Positions 52,206-60,614 are shown, counted from the stretch's first letter. The stretch is DNA of 64,000 nt from Alphaproteobacteria bacterium (GCA_019746225.1 JAIESE010000012.1:38699-102698); one strand, 5' to 3'. The notes: a model not told the origin generated them from the sequence alone. Numbers and translations: made by a program.

Positions 52206-52241
52206 GACAAAGGGATGAAATTTTTCTCTCATCCCTTTGTC
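52206..52241. terminator. Bidirectional terminator after mrdA
   Basis: GACAAAGGGATGA and its exact complement around AATTTTTCTC, between mrdA and the convergent gene ending at 52271. Confidence 0.8.
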
Positions 52242-52270
52242 TTACCCTTTAATCTTTAGAAACTACCTTA

Positions 52271-52819
52271 TTAGTTTTTTTGAGATTGAAGCGCTAAGAG
52301 ACGATTTTGCTCATCCAAGAATACTTTAAGATTTCTCGCATCTTCCATTAACTTTTCCCAATTATCGAGACCTGGTCCATACTCCATAAAGTGTCCACCC
52401 AAGTCATTAATATTGGCAAAGCCGCGTACATTTTTGAGTTCCATGAGCCGCTTAATATTTCCGTTGTTGAAAGCAATCTCAAATTCATAAATAAATCGAA
52501 TAAAGTTTGCATTCAAATCCGTCGTTTTACAGACTTCTCTGGCATCAGAAATTAATAAATCCCAATTGTCGAGCGAAGAGCCATAACGAGAGAACCCTGG
52601 GCCCATGTCATTAATATTAGCAAAACCAGGAGTTTTCCTCAGGCTTTCTAATTTTGCAACATCTCCGCTAAGGAATGCTTGGTGAAATTCTCTTGTAGAT
52701 TCTTCCCAACTCTTCTGAGCGGTCATCGTGCTTACTTCAGAAACACCTTCTTCCATAGCAAAAGATGAAATGGATATAAAAGCGCTCAGGGCAATGGATG
52801 TGTAAATAGATTTTTTCAT
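52271..52819 (-). CDS. Exported protein with two tandem 50-residue repeats
   Basis: A 182-residue protein with a signal peptide (IYTSIALSAFISISSFA). It contains two clear copies of one unit at about residues 45-95 and 113-163: each reads F-x2-AF-x-GD/GN-x3-L-x2-L-x5-GFANINDxG, then YGxxLDNWxxLxxDAR. The unit is like an ankyrin helix pair in size but lacks the TPLHxA motif, so I do not call it ankyrin. AAGGATT gives the start. A periplasmic or secreted binding protein is plausible. No family recognised. Confidence 0.72.
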   Translation of the reverse strand: MKKSIYTSIALSAFISISSFAMEEGVSEVSTMTAQKSWEESTREFHQAFLSGDVAKLESLRKTPGFANINDMGPGFSRYGSSLDNWDLLISDAREVCKTTDLNANFIRFIYEFEIAFNNGNIKRLMELKNVRGFANINDLGGHFMEYGPGLDNWEKLMEDARNLKVFLDEQNRLLALQSQKN

Positions 52820-53011
52820 AAAATAATCCTTCTCTTCTAAAATAATATGGTTTTAAATTTGTAGATTTTTCCAATAATAAATGAGGATAATGCAGATAAT
52901 ATGAAGTATAGTCAAGACAAATTTGAGGAAGTCATTCTTGGTTCTTTATTGAATTAGAAAATTTAGGTGGGTGAGAAATGAAAGAGTTAAGGAGATTACT
53001 ACATTGTATTA

Positions 53012-53179
53012 TCACCTCTTCCCTTGTGGGAGAGGTCGCCACGAAGCTTAAGCTTCGTGGCGGGTGAGGGGTCTTCCTGAAGAATGTTTACATCCAATAA
53101 ATGTTATTTGTAGCAATCACACCCCTCACCCGCTTCTTCGCAAGGCTCATCAGCGACCTCTCCCACAAGGGGAGAGGTA
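53012..53179. repeat. CCTCTCCC-core dispersed inverted repeat, diverged two-core copy
   Basis: Two half-units in inverted orientation: 53012-53072 (core CCCTTGTGGGAGAGG then GCGGGTGAGGGGT) and 53120-53179 (ACCCCTCACCCGC then core GACCTCTCCCACAAGGGGAG). The inner arms no longer match each other; the left one holds a separate perfect 26-base palindrome at 53037-53062 (CGCCACGAAGCTT and complement). It fills the 423-base gap between two minus-strand genes; nothing else is supported there. Confidence 0.78.
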
Positions 53180-53242
53180 AAGTGCACGAGATTATTAAAG
53201 ATATGACTTCACTTAAAAATAGGGAGATTCAGATATCTTCCC

Positions 53243-54274
53243 TCACACAACCACGACTTGATTGCGCCCCTCGCGTTTGCCTTGATAAAGCGCTTGATCA
53301 GCCCGAGCGATCAGGCCTTCTAAAGTTGGGCGGCTTCCGGGGACAATGTTGGTAAGGCCGATGGTGACGGTGACGTTGAGAGGCGGGGTGAAGGGCAGAG
53401 ATACTTGTTGCATTTCCATGGCGATGCGGATTCTTGAAGCAATGTCCATAACGTGATCGGGGTTTGATTCGTTGATGAGGATTAAGAATTCTTCACCGCC
53501 CCATCTTCCAATGGCATCAGATTCCCTGCAGCCTTCCCGCAATGAGTGAGCGATGGCCTTTAAAGTTTGATCGCCGGATTCATGACCGTATGTGTCATTA
53601 ATGGTTTTAAAATGATCGATGTCCAGAATCGCAACGGCAAATCCTTCTCCGCCTAAGAGGTACTCATCCATACGAGATCTCAAAATATTATAGATGCCTT
53701 GACGATTCCATAGGCTGGTGAGGGGGTCTATCATGGATGCCAAGCGTGCTTGGTCAAGGTCAGAGGCAAGTTTGCCTTTGTCCGACGTTATAGTGAAATT
53801 ATGAATCTCTGTTTCAATCAGGGCAGCAACGTCTTTCAACCAGGCGAGCTGGTCGTAGGAAAAATATCGTGGTTTATGATCTACGATCGAAATTGTACCA
53901 AGCTTTTCCAAATTCAATTGAATAGGATATCCGGCATAAAATCGAATGTGAGGATCCCCCAAAACATAAGAATTCCGAGAAAAGCGCTCATCTCTAATTG
54001 TTTCAGGTACATTAAAGATATCTTCATGGGACAAGACATGGTCACAAAACGATTCAACATGGGAAATTTCAATACGATCTGTTCCAAGCAGAGAATTAAA
54101 GAGTAAGCGTTGATCGTCAATTAAGCTAATGAAAGCAATAGGAACATCAAAAAGACTCTGAGCAAGGCGGGTGATGCGCTCAAAATTCCCCTGGAGGGGG
54201 CTTCCTAAAATGTCGAGGGAGTGCAAAGGGTAAAGACGCTCGGAAATATTCAGAGGAAGACTAGGAGCGAGCAT
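53243..54274 (-). CDS. GAF-domain diguanylate cyclase
   Basis: A 343-residue cytoplasmic sensor enzyme. The N-terminal GAF domain (about 20-165) shows LFDVPIAFISLIDDQRLLFNSLLG and DPHIRFYAGYPIQL. The C-terminal GGDEF domain (about 180-343) has LTSLWNRQGIYNIL, AVAILDIDHFKTINDTYGHESGD and the active-site GGEEF in RWGGEEFLILI, so it should synthesise cyclic di-GMP. An RxxD inhibitory site precedes the active loop as REGCRESDAIGRWGGEEF, where RESD fits. GAF ligand unknown. No phosphodiesterase is nearby. Confidence 0.93.
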   Translation of the reverse strand: MLAPSLPLNISERLYPLHSLDILGSPLQGNFERITRLAQSLFDVPIAFISLIDDQRLLFNSLLGTDRIEISHVESFCDHVLSHEDIFNVPETIRDERFSRNSYVLGDPHIRFYAGYPIQLNLEKLGTISIVDHKPRYFSYDQLAWLKDVAALIETEIHNFTITSDKGKLASDLDQARLASMIDPLTSLWNRQGIYNILRSRMDEYLLGGEGFAVAILDIDHFKTINDTYGHESGDQTLKAIAHSLREGCRESDAIGRWGGEEFLILINESNPDHVMDIASRIRIAMEMQQVSLPFTPPLNVTVTIGLTNIVPGSRPTLEGLIARADQALYQGKREGRNQVVVV

Positions 54275-54510
54275 ACAGTTGTTCCTTAAACTACAGTTTT
54301 TTCTAACGTTTATGAGTTGCTACTACAATCTCTTAAAGAGAAATCTTGTAGCAGTTTTTAAAAAAATATCAGTCAATTCGAAATAGAATTATTGTATATT
54401 GTTTATATAATGTAATTAAAAAATTAGAGAAAGAGGGAAAATGAGATAAGAGTCACTTATTTTGTCCATTCTCTCCCCTGCTGATGAAAAGATTTGGAGA
54501 AGTGACAAAT

Positions 54511-55857
54511 TTATCCCAACAATGGGGTCGCTTCCCCGGGATTTGAGTCCTTTGACACTGCGCTAGGTTTTCCCCAAAAAATTTGGTCAAACGATTCACA
54601 CGATGGACAAACTGGTTGCCATACAGGTGTTGGTGTATGGCAGTTTCCACAAATCCATGCGGGGTCTGCAGGTGCAGTTGTCGCTTTTTCCAACCAGTCA
54701 TGAGCTTGATTAGCCTGATGAGGATTTTCGGCTTCCTCGACCTCTGCCATCAGGCGGCATACCCTTCCTGAATATTGGACGCCTTTGAGCAGATTCAGAT
54801 AATGACGAGATTGCCCCCAGAGTTTTGCCGCGCGTGCCGCAGTTGCTAAAATAAAAAGGGATTCAGGGTGGTTGGGGGCGCCTTCTACGAGCTTTTCAAT
54901 ATCCCGATAATGATCAAGGGGGCTGTTGTCTGGATTGAGAGCCACTAGTTGAGTTGAGAAGTCTGGGTGAGGGCAATGAGCATATCCCCCCATCAAAATT
55001 TTTTGAGCTTTTGAGGTCTTCCCAACCTTGTGATAATGGTTTGCAAGACGCACAGCAATCGCGGAAATTTCAGGCGCTTCGTAGTGCGCGCTGGCCATTG
55101 TTTGAACAAACAAACTTTCATCGCCTGCCAATTCCGCAGCCTCGGCTTTCATCCAATGAATCAGCGCTTGTCTTCGACGACTCTCCGGTTTGGTAATCAT
55201 ATGACGAAGCTGCATCTGTTCTACAATCATGCTAGCCTTATCAAACGCGCCAAGGCGCAAATCCAGTTCCAGAAGTTGTTGTAAAACCCATGGGGATTGA
55301 GGGCGAAGGGCCATTGCTTCTTGGAGATAATGGCGCATTTGCTCCCAATTACTGGTTTGATGAGCATGCAAAATTAAGCCACGCAAACCTAAAAAGGCTG
55401 TTTTGGGGTTCTTGCTCATTTGTAAGAAATGCGTTTGGGCTTCCTCAAGTTTGCCTGACATATAAGAACTTTGTGCAGACAAAAGCAGATTTAAGGGTTG
55501 GTTCGCATTTAACATCATCGATCGTTTCGCGAGGCGACGGGCCTCCGAGAGTTCCCCGGCCGCAATGGCACTTAAGCCCTCCAGGAGCGCAAGTTCACTT
55601 TTACGGACGCGGCGTGCTTTTCGACGCTCCACCCAAATAACAGGAAGGCGCCATATAAAGCGCCAAACCCCGACGAGAAGGAGAAGAGATGCCACTGCAA
55701 ATAAAATACAGGCCAGCAATATCCCAATGCTCATCTCGAATCGATACCCGAACCAAGTTAAGTTGGCGTGCCCTGGATATTGGGTCAAGAGAAACCCGAC
55801 CAATACAAGGATTGTGAGTTTGGTAAAGAAAATAAATCCACGTATGAATTGAACCAT
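54511..55857 (-). CDS. hemY: HemY-like heme-cluster membrane protein
   Basis: A 448-residue protein of the HemY_N family. Two N-terminal membrane helices (FIFFTKLTILVLVGFLLTQYPG and IGILLACILFAVASLLLLVGVWRF) precede a long TPR-like helical region and a C-terminal zinc ribbon (WICGNCHTPTPVWQPVCPSC), as usual in alphaproteobacteria. The name comes from genetic linkage to heme genes; it is not protoporphyrinogen oxidase, and its role is unclear. Its start overlaps the stop of the upstream mitofilin-like gene (TAATG). It closes the hemC-hemD-mitofilin-hemY operon. Confidence 0.9.
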   Translation of the reverse strand: MVQFIRGFIFFTKLTILVLVGFLLTQYPGHANLTWFGYRFEMSIGILLACILFAVASLLLLVGVWRFIWRLPVIWVERRKARRVRKSELALLEGLSAIAAGELSEARRLAKRSMMLNANQPLNLLLSAQSSYMSGKLEEAQTHFLQMSKNPKTAFLGLRGLILHAHQTSNWEQMRHYLQEAMALRPQSPWVLQQLLELDLRLGAFDKASMIVEQMQLRHMITKPESRRRQALIHWMKAEAAELAGDESLFVQTMASAHYEAPEISAIAVRLANHYHKVGKTSKAQKILMGGYAHCPHPDFSTQLVALNPDNSPLDHYRDIEKLVEGAPNHPESLFILATAARAAKLWGQSRHYLNLLKGVQYSGRVCRLMAEVEEAENPHQANQAHDWLEKATTAPADPAWICGNCHTPTPVWQPVCPSCESFDQIFWGKPSAVSKDSNPGEATPLLG

Positions 55858-56702
55858 TATAAGGCATCTCCCGTTTGTGATGATGGGAATAGAGATTGTG
55901 AGCTAAGTTTTTGGATTAACGTTTGTTCTATGTGGCTCAAGGCTTCTTCAACAGTTGATCTGTCTGGGGATTCTGGGGGACGAGGTGCTTCCGGCGCGTT
56001 TGGATCCACTTTTTCAATCTTGATGGCGGATTGTACGGAGGCCTTTAGGCGGGACCACACTGTTGTTGGTTCATTCACAGAAGGAGATGCTTCTTGAACT
56101 TTATGTTTTAAACCCTGAAGCCCATGGTCTGCATACTTTTCTAAAATTGAAAAATTCACATCCGTTTTGGTTGACTCTTTAAAAGCGGCTAACTCTCCGA
56201 CATAAGGGGTTTCAGATAGAACTTTTGCTTTTAAACGCCAAAATAAAAGGGCTTCTCTTAACACTTGATTGGCCTGGGTTAATCGCGTTACCCCTTTCTC
56301 AACAGCTTGGGAGCGCTCAATTGTGTCTGGTGCGCCTTCCTTAGGTTGTTTTTGAAGGTCTTCTATTTGTTGTTGGAGAGTTGTAAGACGCCTTTCAACG
56401 TCCTTAACAAGTTCTTCTTGGTTGACGGTGCTACTCAGAGGCTTGTCCATTTTCTCAAGGTAGGTTAACCGATCATCAAGCGCGACGGTGTGACTTTTCA
56501 AAAGGTCGATCTCTTGAGTGTTCGGCGAGGGTATGAACCAGAGATTTTGATTAAGAAGAACGACAGAACCAATGACTCCCAAGGCAATGGCCATAATCAT
56601 CGGGATCACGAATTTTAAGAAACACGACCTTTTCGGTTTTGTTGGTAGGGTTTCTTCAACCGGGGATGGAGGGACGGGTTTATCTTTCATTGAAGTCTCC
56701 AC
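55857..56702 (-). CDS. Mitofilin/Mic60-like inner-membrane protein (short form)
   Basis: A 281-residue protein: a cytoplasmic Pro-rich N-terminus, one membrane helix (FVIPMIMAIALGVIGSVVLL), a coiled coil (about residues 70-135), then a helical region with LREALLFWRLKAKVLSETPYVGELAAF, which matches the alphaproteobacterial Mic60 pattern. Position between hemD and hemY is the syntenic location of bacterial mic60. The C-terminal mitofilin signature that normally follows is short or missing. Mic60 bends membranes in alphaproteobacteria and mitochondria; whether this short form does so is open. Confidence 0.8.
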   Translation of the reverse strand: METSMKDKPVPPSPVEETLPTKPKRSCFLKFVIPMIMAIALGVIGSVVLLNQNLWFIPSPNTQEIDLLKSHTVALDDRLTYLEKMDKPLSSTVNQEELVKDVERRLTTLQQQIEDLQKQPKEGAPDTIERSQAVEKGVTRLTQANQVLREALLFWRLKAKVLSETPYVGELAAFKESTKTDVNFSILEKYADHGLQGLKHKVQEASPSVNEPTTVWSRLKASVQSAIKIEKVDPNAPEAPRPPESPDRSTVEEALSHIEQTLIQKLSSQSLFPSSQTGDAL

Positions 56703-56737
56703 ATAAGTACCAAAATGTCATTGCCCAAAAAACAATG

Positions 56738-57457
56738 TCAGTCTGCCATCATCAGCGCCAATAGTAAATCGTCTGTTGTGGATTTTTTTGCAATTCTCAT
56801 ACTTTTCCAGGGAAGGTCTTCTATCTCAGTTTTGATTGCATCGCTTAAACAGATGGCATTAACACAAGCGCATTCGACATCAAGATTCGTGTCTCGGCAT
56901 AATTTTTTAAATATTTTTGCTGTACGAGGCGAGTAGAATAGGATCGCATCAAGGGCATTGGTTTGAAGGGTATGCAAGGTTTGAGGTAAGAATGTATTTG
57001 CTTCGTGAGTGGTGTAAACAACCATTCGTGTGGCTTCAATTCCCATCTTGATGAGTTCATGGACAATATCGGTGCGGATGATATCTCCAGATATATGAAG
57101 GATGGGTTTGCACAAAGAGGGCTGGGCCTTGAGGAATTCTGCCAGCAATAGTTCAGCGGAGCCCCCTCCCTGATGGACATGTTGAAATCCAAGATTCTTG
57201 GCCACCTTCGCTGACTCTTCCCCCACACACCACAAGATGTACGTGCGTTTGGAAGTCAGATTCGCCAAACAACGAATAGCTTGTTGGGAAGTGGCGATAA
57301 TCGTTTCATGAGTGGCAAGAGAGGTTAAATCTAAAGTCCCTGGGTCAATTGGCGTTAGGTGAATTAAGGAGTCGACGGTCACCTCATGTCCCAGATGTGT
57401 GAGTTGGCTTGCGAGGATGGCGGCGCTCTCTTGAGGGCGTGTAATTAAGATGCGCAT
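56738..57457 (-). CDS. hemD: Uroporphyrinogen-III synthase
   Basis: A 239-residue bilobed enzyme that cyclises hydroxymethylbilane to uroporphyrinogen III. The family is poorly conserved, but the start MRILITRPQESAAILASQL, the Thr-Ser near IIATSQQAIRCL and the C-terminal LDAILFYSPRTAKIFKKL are characteristic. It overlaps hemC by 13 bases, which is strong context support. Confidence 0.93.
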   Translation of the reverse strand: MRILITRPQESAAILASQLTHLGHEVTVDSLIHLTPIDPGTLDLTSLATHETIIATSQQAIRCLANLTSKRTYILWCVGEESAKVAKNLGFQHVHQGGGSAELLLAEFLKAQPSLCKPILHISGDIIRTDIVHELIKMGIEATRMVVYTTHEANTFLPQTLHTLQTNALDAILFYSPRTAKIFKKLCRDTNLDVECACVNAICLSDAIKTEIEDLPWKSMRIAKKSTTDDLLLALMMAD

Positions 57458-58389
57458 TCCAGCATCTCTAAGTCAGCGCCTGCTAGCTCTTTTAATATTT
57501 TAGCCGTTGATAACCCCAGTTCTGTTGGATCATTCCCTATTTGTTTTGTTCGAAATAGGGGGGCGCCTGAAGGGGACGCAATCATCGCATCTAACTGCAG
57601 TTGGCCATCGTCTTGCAGGGTTGTGTGCCCACCAATGGGGGTTCGACAACTGCCCCCGAGGCCTGCCAAGAGCGCGCGCTCAGCCGTCACACAACGCTGA
57701 GTGTTAAGATGGTTTAACGGTGTTAGATAAGACAGTGTGCGCGGATCATCTTTTCGGCATTGCAGGGTGAGGGCGCCTTGGCCGACCGCTGGGAGCATCT
57801 CTGACTCTGGAAATATGTAAGTGGCCTCGTCTTGACGACCCAAGCGGCGCAAACCAGCTAATGCCAGAATGATCGCATCCATATCGCCGTCCCGAAGTTT
57901 TTGAATGCGACTATCCACATTTCCTCTTAATGGAACACAAATGAGGTCGGGTCGATGGTGGAGTATTAGCGCGACACGTCGAGGTGCACAAGTTCCAACA
58001 ACACTATTGGGAGGAAGGGCCTCGAGGGACTGAGCTTTGTTGCTGAGCAAGGCATCGCGAGCATCTTCTCTTTGGAGTATCGCAGCCAGCATCAACCCGT
58101 CGGGGGCTTTCGTTTCCATATCCTTTAGACAATGAACTGCAAAGTCAACCTCATTGGCAAGGAGGGCCTGCTCTATCTCTTTTGCAAACAATCCCTTTCC
58201 CCCAATTTCAGAAAGAGGGCGGTCCTTGATGCGATCCCCCGTTGTTGTGATGGTAACGATGTTGGCGCCTTGAATGGCAGCATCATCTGGGAATTGTTTT
58301 TTCAGGAGTTCTAAAACCATGTTCGCTTGTACGAGGGCGAGCTTACTTCCGCGGGTGCCTAGGCGAAGGGGGGGGAGTGATTGATTCAT
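57445..58389 (-). CDS. hemC: Hydroxymethylbilane synthase (porphobilinogen deaminase)
   Basis: A 314-residue enzyme polymerising four porphobilinogens. Conserved parts include LRLGTRGSKLALVQA, GLFAKEIEQALLANEVDFAVHCLKDM, the Arg-rich GNVDSRIQKLRDG, and the dipyrromethane cofactor Cys in GLGGSCRTPIGG. GAGGGAATA before the ATG supports the start. First gene of the four-gene heme operon on this strand. Confidence 0.97.
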   Translation of the reverse strand: MNQSLPPLRLGTRGSKLALVQANMVLELLKKQFPDDAAIQGANIVTITTTGDRIKDRPLSEIGGKGLFAKEIEQALLANEVDFAVHCLKDMETKAPDGLMLAAILQREDARDALLSNKAQSLEALPPNSVVGTCAPRRVALILHHRPDLICVPLRGNVDSRIQKLRDGDMDAIILALAGLRRLGRQDEATYIFPESEMLPAVGQGALTLQCRKDDPRTLSYLTPLNHLNTQRCVTAERALLAGLGGSCRTPIGGHTTLQDDGQLQLDAMIASPSGAPLFRTKQIGNDPTELGLSTAKILKELAGADLEMLECAS

Positions 58390-58570
58390 TTTTTATTCCC
58401 TCATAAGTTACACCTCGATTTATAGTGAATCTGAGCGGCGTGTGCAAGAGAAGTGATATTCCGAGATTGATATATTGTGTCTTCTGAATTATCATTTTTA
58501 ATAGGAATAACCTTTTTTAAGCTATTGTTACTGAAATAGAGTTCTTTGTTTTAAGGAATGGAATTTAAGA

Positions 58571-59254
58571 ATGCGGGCCTGTACCTTGTTTTTGAGTCGA
58601 TTATTGATCGCCCTGATGCCTGTCATGATTTTGTCTATTGGCGTTACAGATGCATCACCGAAAGCAAAGAAAAGTCCTTTGAAAGTAGAAAAAAAAGTTG
58701 AAAGCAGCCCAATTGTTGGCGAGGCTGATGAAAGTGATGCTGAGGAAGAAGATGCCGACGATGATGTAGAAGAAGCGCCTTCACCAAAGAAGGGAAAAGA
58801 ACCAGCCCCTTCCAAAAGTAAGTCTGAGAAAAATAAGAAGAAATCAGAAAAAGAGAAGAAACGAGCAAAAATTCTGGAAGGGTTTCGCCAAGCCGAAAAT
58901 TTCCACAACAACTGGTACAACCTGTCAACGACTGAGGTAAAAGCCTCTCATGAAAAGCTCATTAAATTCTGTAAAATAGCCTGCACCAAAAAACACTGTA
59001 TGCATGATAAGGTGGCCGATAAATGCCATTTGATGTGTCCTGAAACCACAACACGAAATTGCCCCGATCCCTTGAAACGATCTGATGATGATGGAGACGA
59101 TATGGAAGAACCCATGGGCAATGGGGATATGTCGAGCGATCCTGCTTCAAAACTAGATGACTACGTTAGCCAAACCTCAGGATCTATTGATTTGTCAGAT
59201 TCTATAGACAAATCGGATCGTAAGCTCATAGACAGTGAGGGCGAAGGGGGGTAG
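58571..59254 (+). CDS. Exported, highly charged Cys-containing protein
   Basis: A 227-residue protein of no recognised family. A signal peptide (LFLSRLLIALMPVMILSIGVTDA) leads into about 90 residues of alternating basic and acidic low-complexity sequence (KKGKEPAPSKSKSEKNKKK). A compact middle part follows, with FRQAENFHNNWYNLSTTE and six Cys (FCKIACTKKHCMHDK, CHLMC, NCPD), which could form disulfides outside the cytoplasm. The C-terminus is acidic (Asp/Ser). Probably secreted. AAGGAATGG precedes the start. Confidence 0.72.
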   Translation: MRACTLFLSRLLIALMPVMILSIGVTDASPKAKKSPLKVEKKVESSPIVGEADESDAEEEDADDDVEEAPSPKKGKEPAPSKSKSEKNKKKSEKEKKRAKILEGFRQAENFHNNWYNLSTTEVKASHEKLIKFCKIACTKKHCMHDKVADKCHLMCPETTTRNCPDPLKRSDDDGDDMEEPMGNGDMSSDPASKLDDYVSQTSGSIDLSDSIDKSDRKLIDSEGEGG

Positions 59255-59314
59255 GTGATAGCCCATGCTAGGGATTGAACGGGGCATAACATCCTTCATA
59301 AATCGACTGGTTAC

Positions 59315-59472
59315 GTCATTGCGAGGAGCGTTAGCACGTAAGTGCATAAGCGACGTGGCAATTTATGTATTCTTAGCTCCCATCTACATAAAATCCTTTT
59401 GAAGAATCAAATACATAGATTGCCACGTCGCACGCCTTCGCTGGTCGCTTCGGCTTACCTCCACGCAATGAC
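59315..59472. repeat. Dispersed inverted repeat, GTCATTGCGAGGAG family, copy 2
   Basis: Outer arms GTCATTGCGAGGAGCG and a degenerate complement ending GCAATGAC. Inner arms GCGACGTGGCAATTTATGTAT and ATACATAGATTGCCACGTCGC pair closely. Same outer sequence as 19113-19268 with a different inner part. It occupies the gap between two convergent genes. Confidence 0.78.
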
Positions 59473-59501
59473 TATGTTATTGGATTTCACGATCATGTTC
59501 C

Positions 59502-59912
59502 CTAACTCTCTTTTGAAAACGGAAAGCCTAAGTGTGTGTGCTTAAAGTTATCTGAATACTTCAGTCCAAAACCAAGCATACGATCAGCGCCAACATGGCT
59601 GATCCAAATGGTGCTGATCACCACGTAATCCGGGGAATTTACCATCATGCCAGTAATCCCAAGGATGAGGGGACCGACTGCGGAGTGTAGGGTGTTATAG
59701 GCATAAGCGCCGATGCGGGGTCCAAAGGCATATCCTGCAAAACTGAGGTCAGGGAGCAAGAAAAGGGCTGCAAAAAAGCCCCAAGAGCGATGATGTAATG
59801 AAAAAAGATAGAGCCCTGCGATGAAATAGCAGAGCCCTTCGAGGTGTAACCATATCTTGGGGCCAGATTTGACAGCACCGCCAAAGGGACTTTGTGTTTT
59901 ATCAAGGTTCAT
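59502..59912 (-). CDS. DUF4260 family membrane protein
   Basis: A 136-residue protein with three or four hydrophobic helices, matching DUF4260: WLHLEGLCYFIAGLYLFS, FFAALFLLPDLSFAGYAFGPRIGAYAYN and SHVGADRMLGFGLKY. Function unknown. It starts nine bases after the stop of the upstream FMN-reductase gene and is very likely co-transcribed with it. Confidence 0.85.
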   Translation of the reverse strand: MNLDKTQSPFGGAVKSGPKIWLHLEGLCYFIAGLYLFSLHHRSWGFFAALFLLPDLSFAGYAFGPRIGAYAYNTLHSAVGPLILGITGMMVNSPDYVVISTIWISHVGADRMLGFGLKYSDNFKHTHLGFPFSKES

Positions 59913-59921
59913 GAAGGATTC

Positions 59922-60575
59922 TTACTTTGGTAATAGAGCAGTTGTAAAACGAACTATATTTTGGGAAAGCTCCTCAATGCGCTTTTGGGTTTCTTCATTG
60001 GGTTGTTTTTTGTCATTAAAGTCGCCTCCCGTTGCCATGACAAAGTTGGGGACAACGACAACGCTCGCTTCGATCGTTAAGCTGTTGAGGAAAGGCATGA
60101 AAGCCCAACGTGAGCCAGGTCCGCCAGAAGTACCCATGAATCCAACCACCTTATTTTCCCATGCCTTACCTGTCAGAATGGTTTTGTGAGCATGGGTGGT
60201 GAGCTCCATCAAATTTTTAGCAACGGCGCCCACGCTATTATTATAGATAGGTGCTGCGATAATAATTCCTTTGGCTTTTGCGATGCGTTCATGAATGACC
60301 TTTACTTGCGGATCATCATAAGCGGATTGCTCGTGGCCATTGGCCAGGGGAATTTTGTAGTCTCGCAAATCCAACAATTCGACGTCTTGGCCATGTGATT
60401 TCAAATAATCGAAAGCCCCTTTAGCCAAGATTGCACTTCGGCTGTCGGGGTTTAAGCTGCAGCTGATGACCAAGAATGGGACAGACTCTTGCTTCAGTGT
60501 CACTTTGTTTTCAGCGCATGTGACTGAAATGAACAGAAAATATGAAGCTAGAGTGAGGACTAACTTTTTAAACAT
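59922..60575 (-). CDS. Exported NADPH-dependent FMN reductase-like flavoprotein
   Basis: A 217-residue flavodoxin-like protein. The FMN_red core has VISCSLNPDSRSAILAKGAFDYL (phosphate loop), AAPIYNNSVGAVAKNLMELT and GFMGTSGGPGSRWA. The family reduces FMN, quinones or azo dyes in the cytoplasm. This copy has an added N-terminal signal peptide (KKLVLTLASYFLFISVTCA, cleaved before EN), with GGGAGAA before its ATG. No twin-arginine motif is seen, so it would be exported unfolded and would have to acquire FMN outside the cytoplasm. Confidence 0.85.
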   Translation of the reverse strand: MFKKLVLTLASYFLFISVTCAENKVTLKQESVPFLVISCSLNPDSRSAILAKGAFDYLKSHGQDVELLDLRDYKIPLANGHEQSAYDDPQVKVIHERIAKAKGIIIAAPIYNNSVGAVAKNLMELTTHAHKTILTGKAWENKVVGFMGTSGGPGSRWAFMPFLNSLTIEASVVVVPNFVMATGGDFNDKKQPNEETQKRIEELSQNIVRFTTALLPK

Positions 60576-60614
60576 GTGCTTTCTCCCAGTGAGTGATTGA
60601 TATTTTTTTTCATA

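Noticed and set aside
52271-52819. Ankyrin repeat protein
   Set aside because: Unit size and a helix pair are similar, but the TPLHxA signature is absent and the conserved residues (GFANIND, LDNW) are different.
54300-54370. Stem-loop (CTACAA...TTGTAG) before the diguanylate cyclase gene as a riboswitch
   Set aside because: The stem is short with bulges and matches no riboswitch class I know; it is more likely a chance hairpin or leftover terminator.
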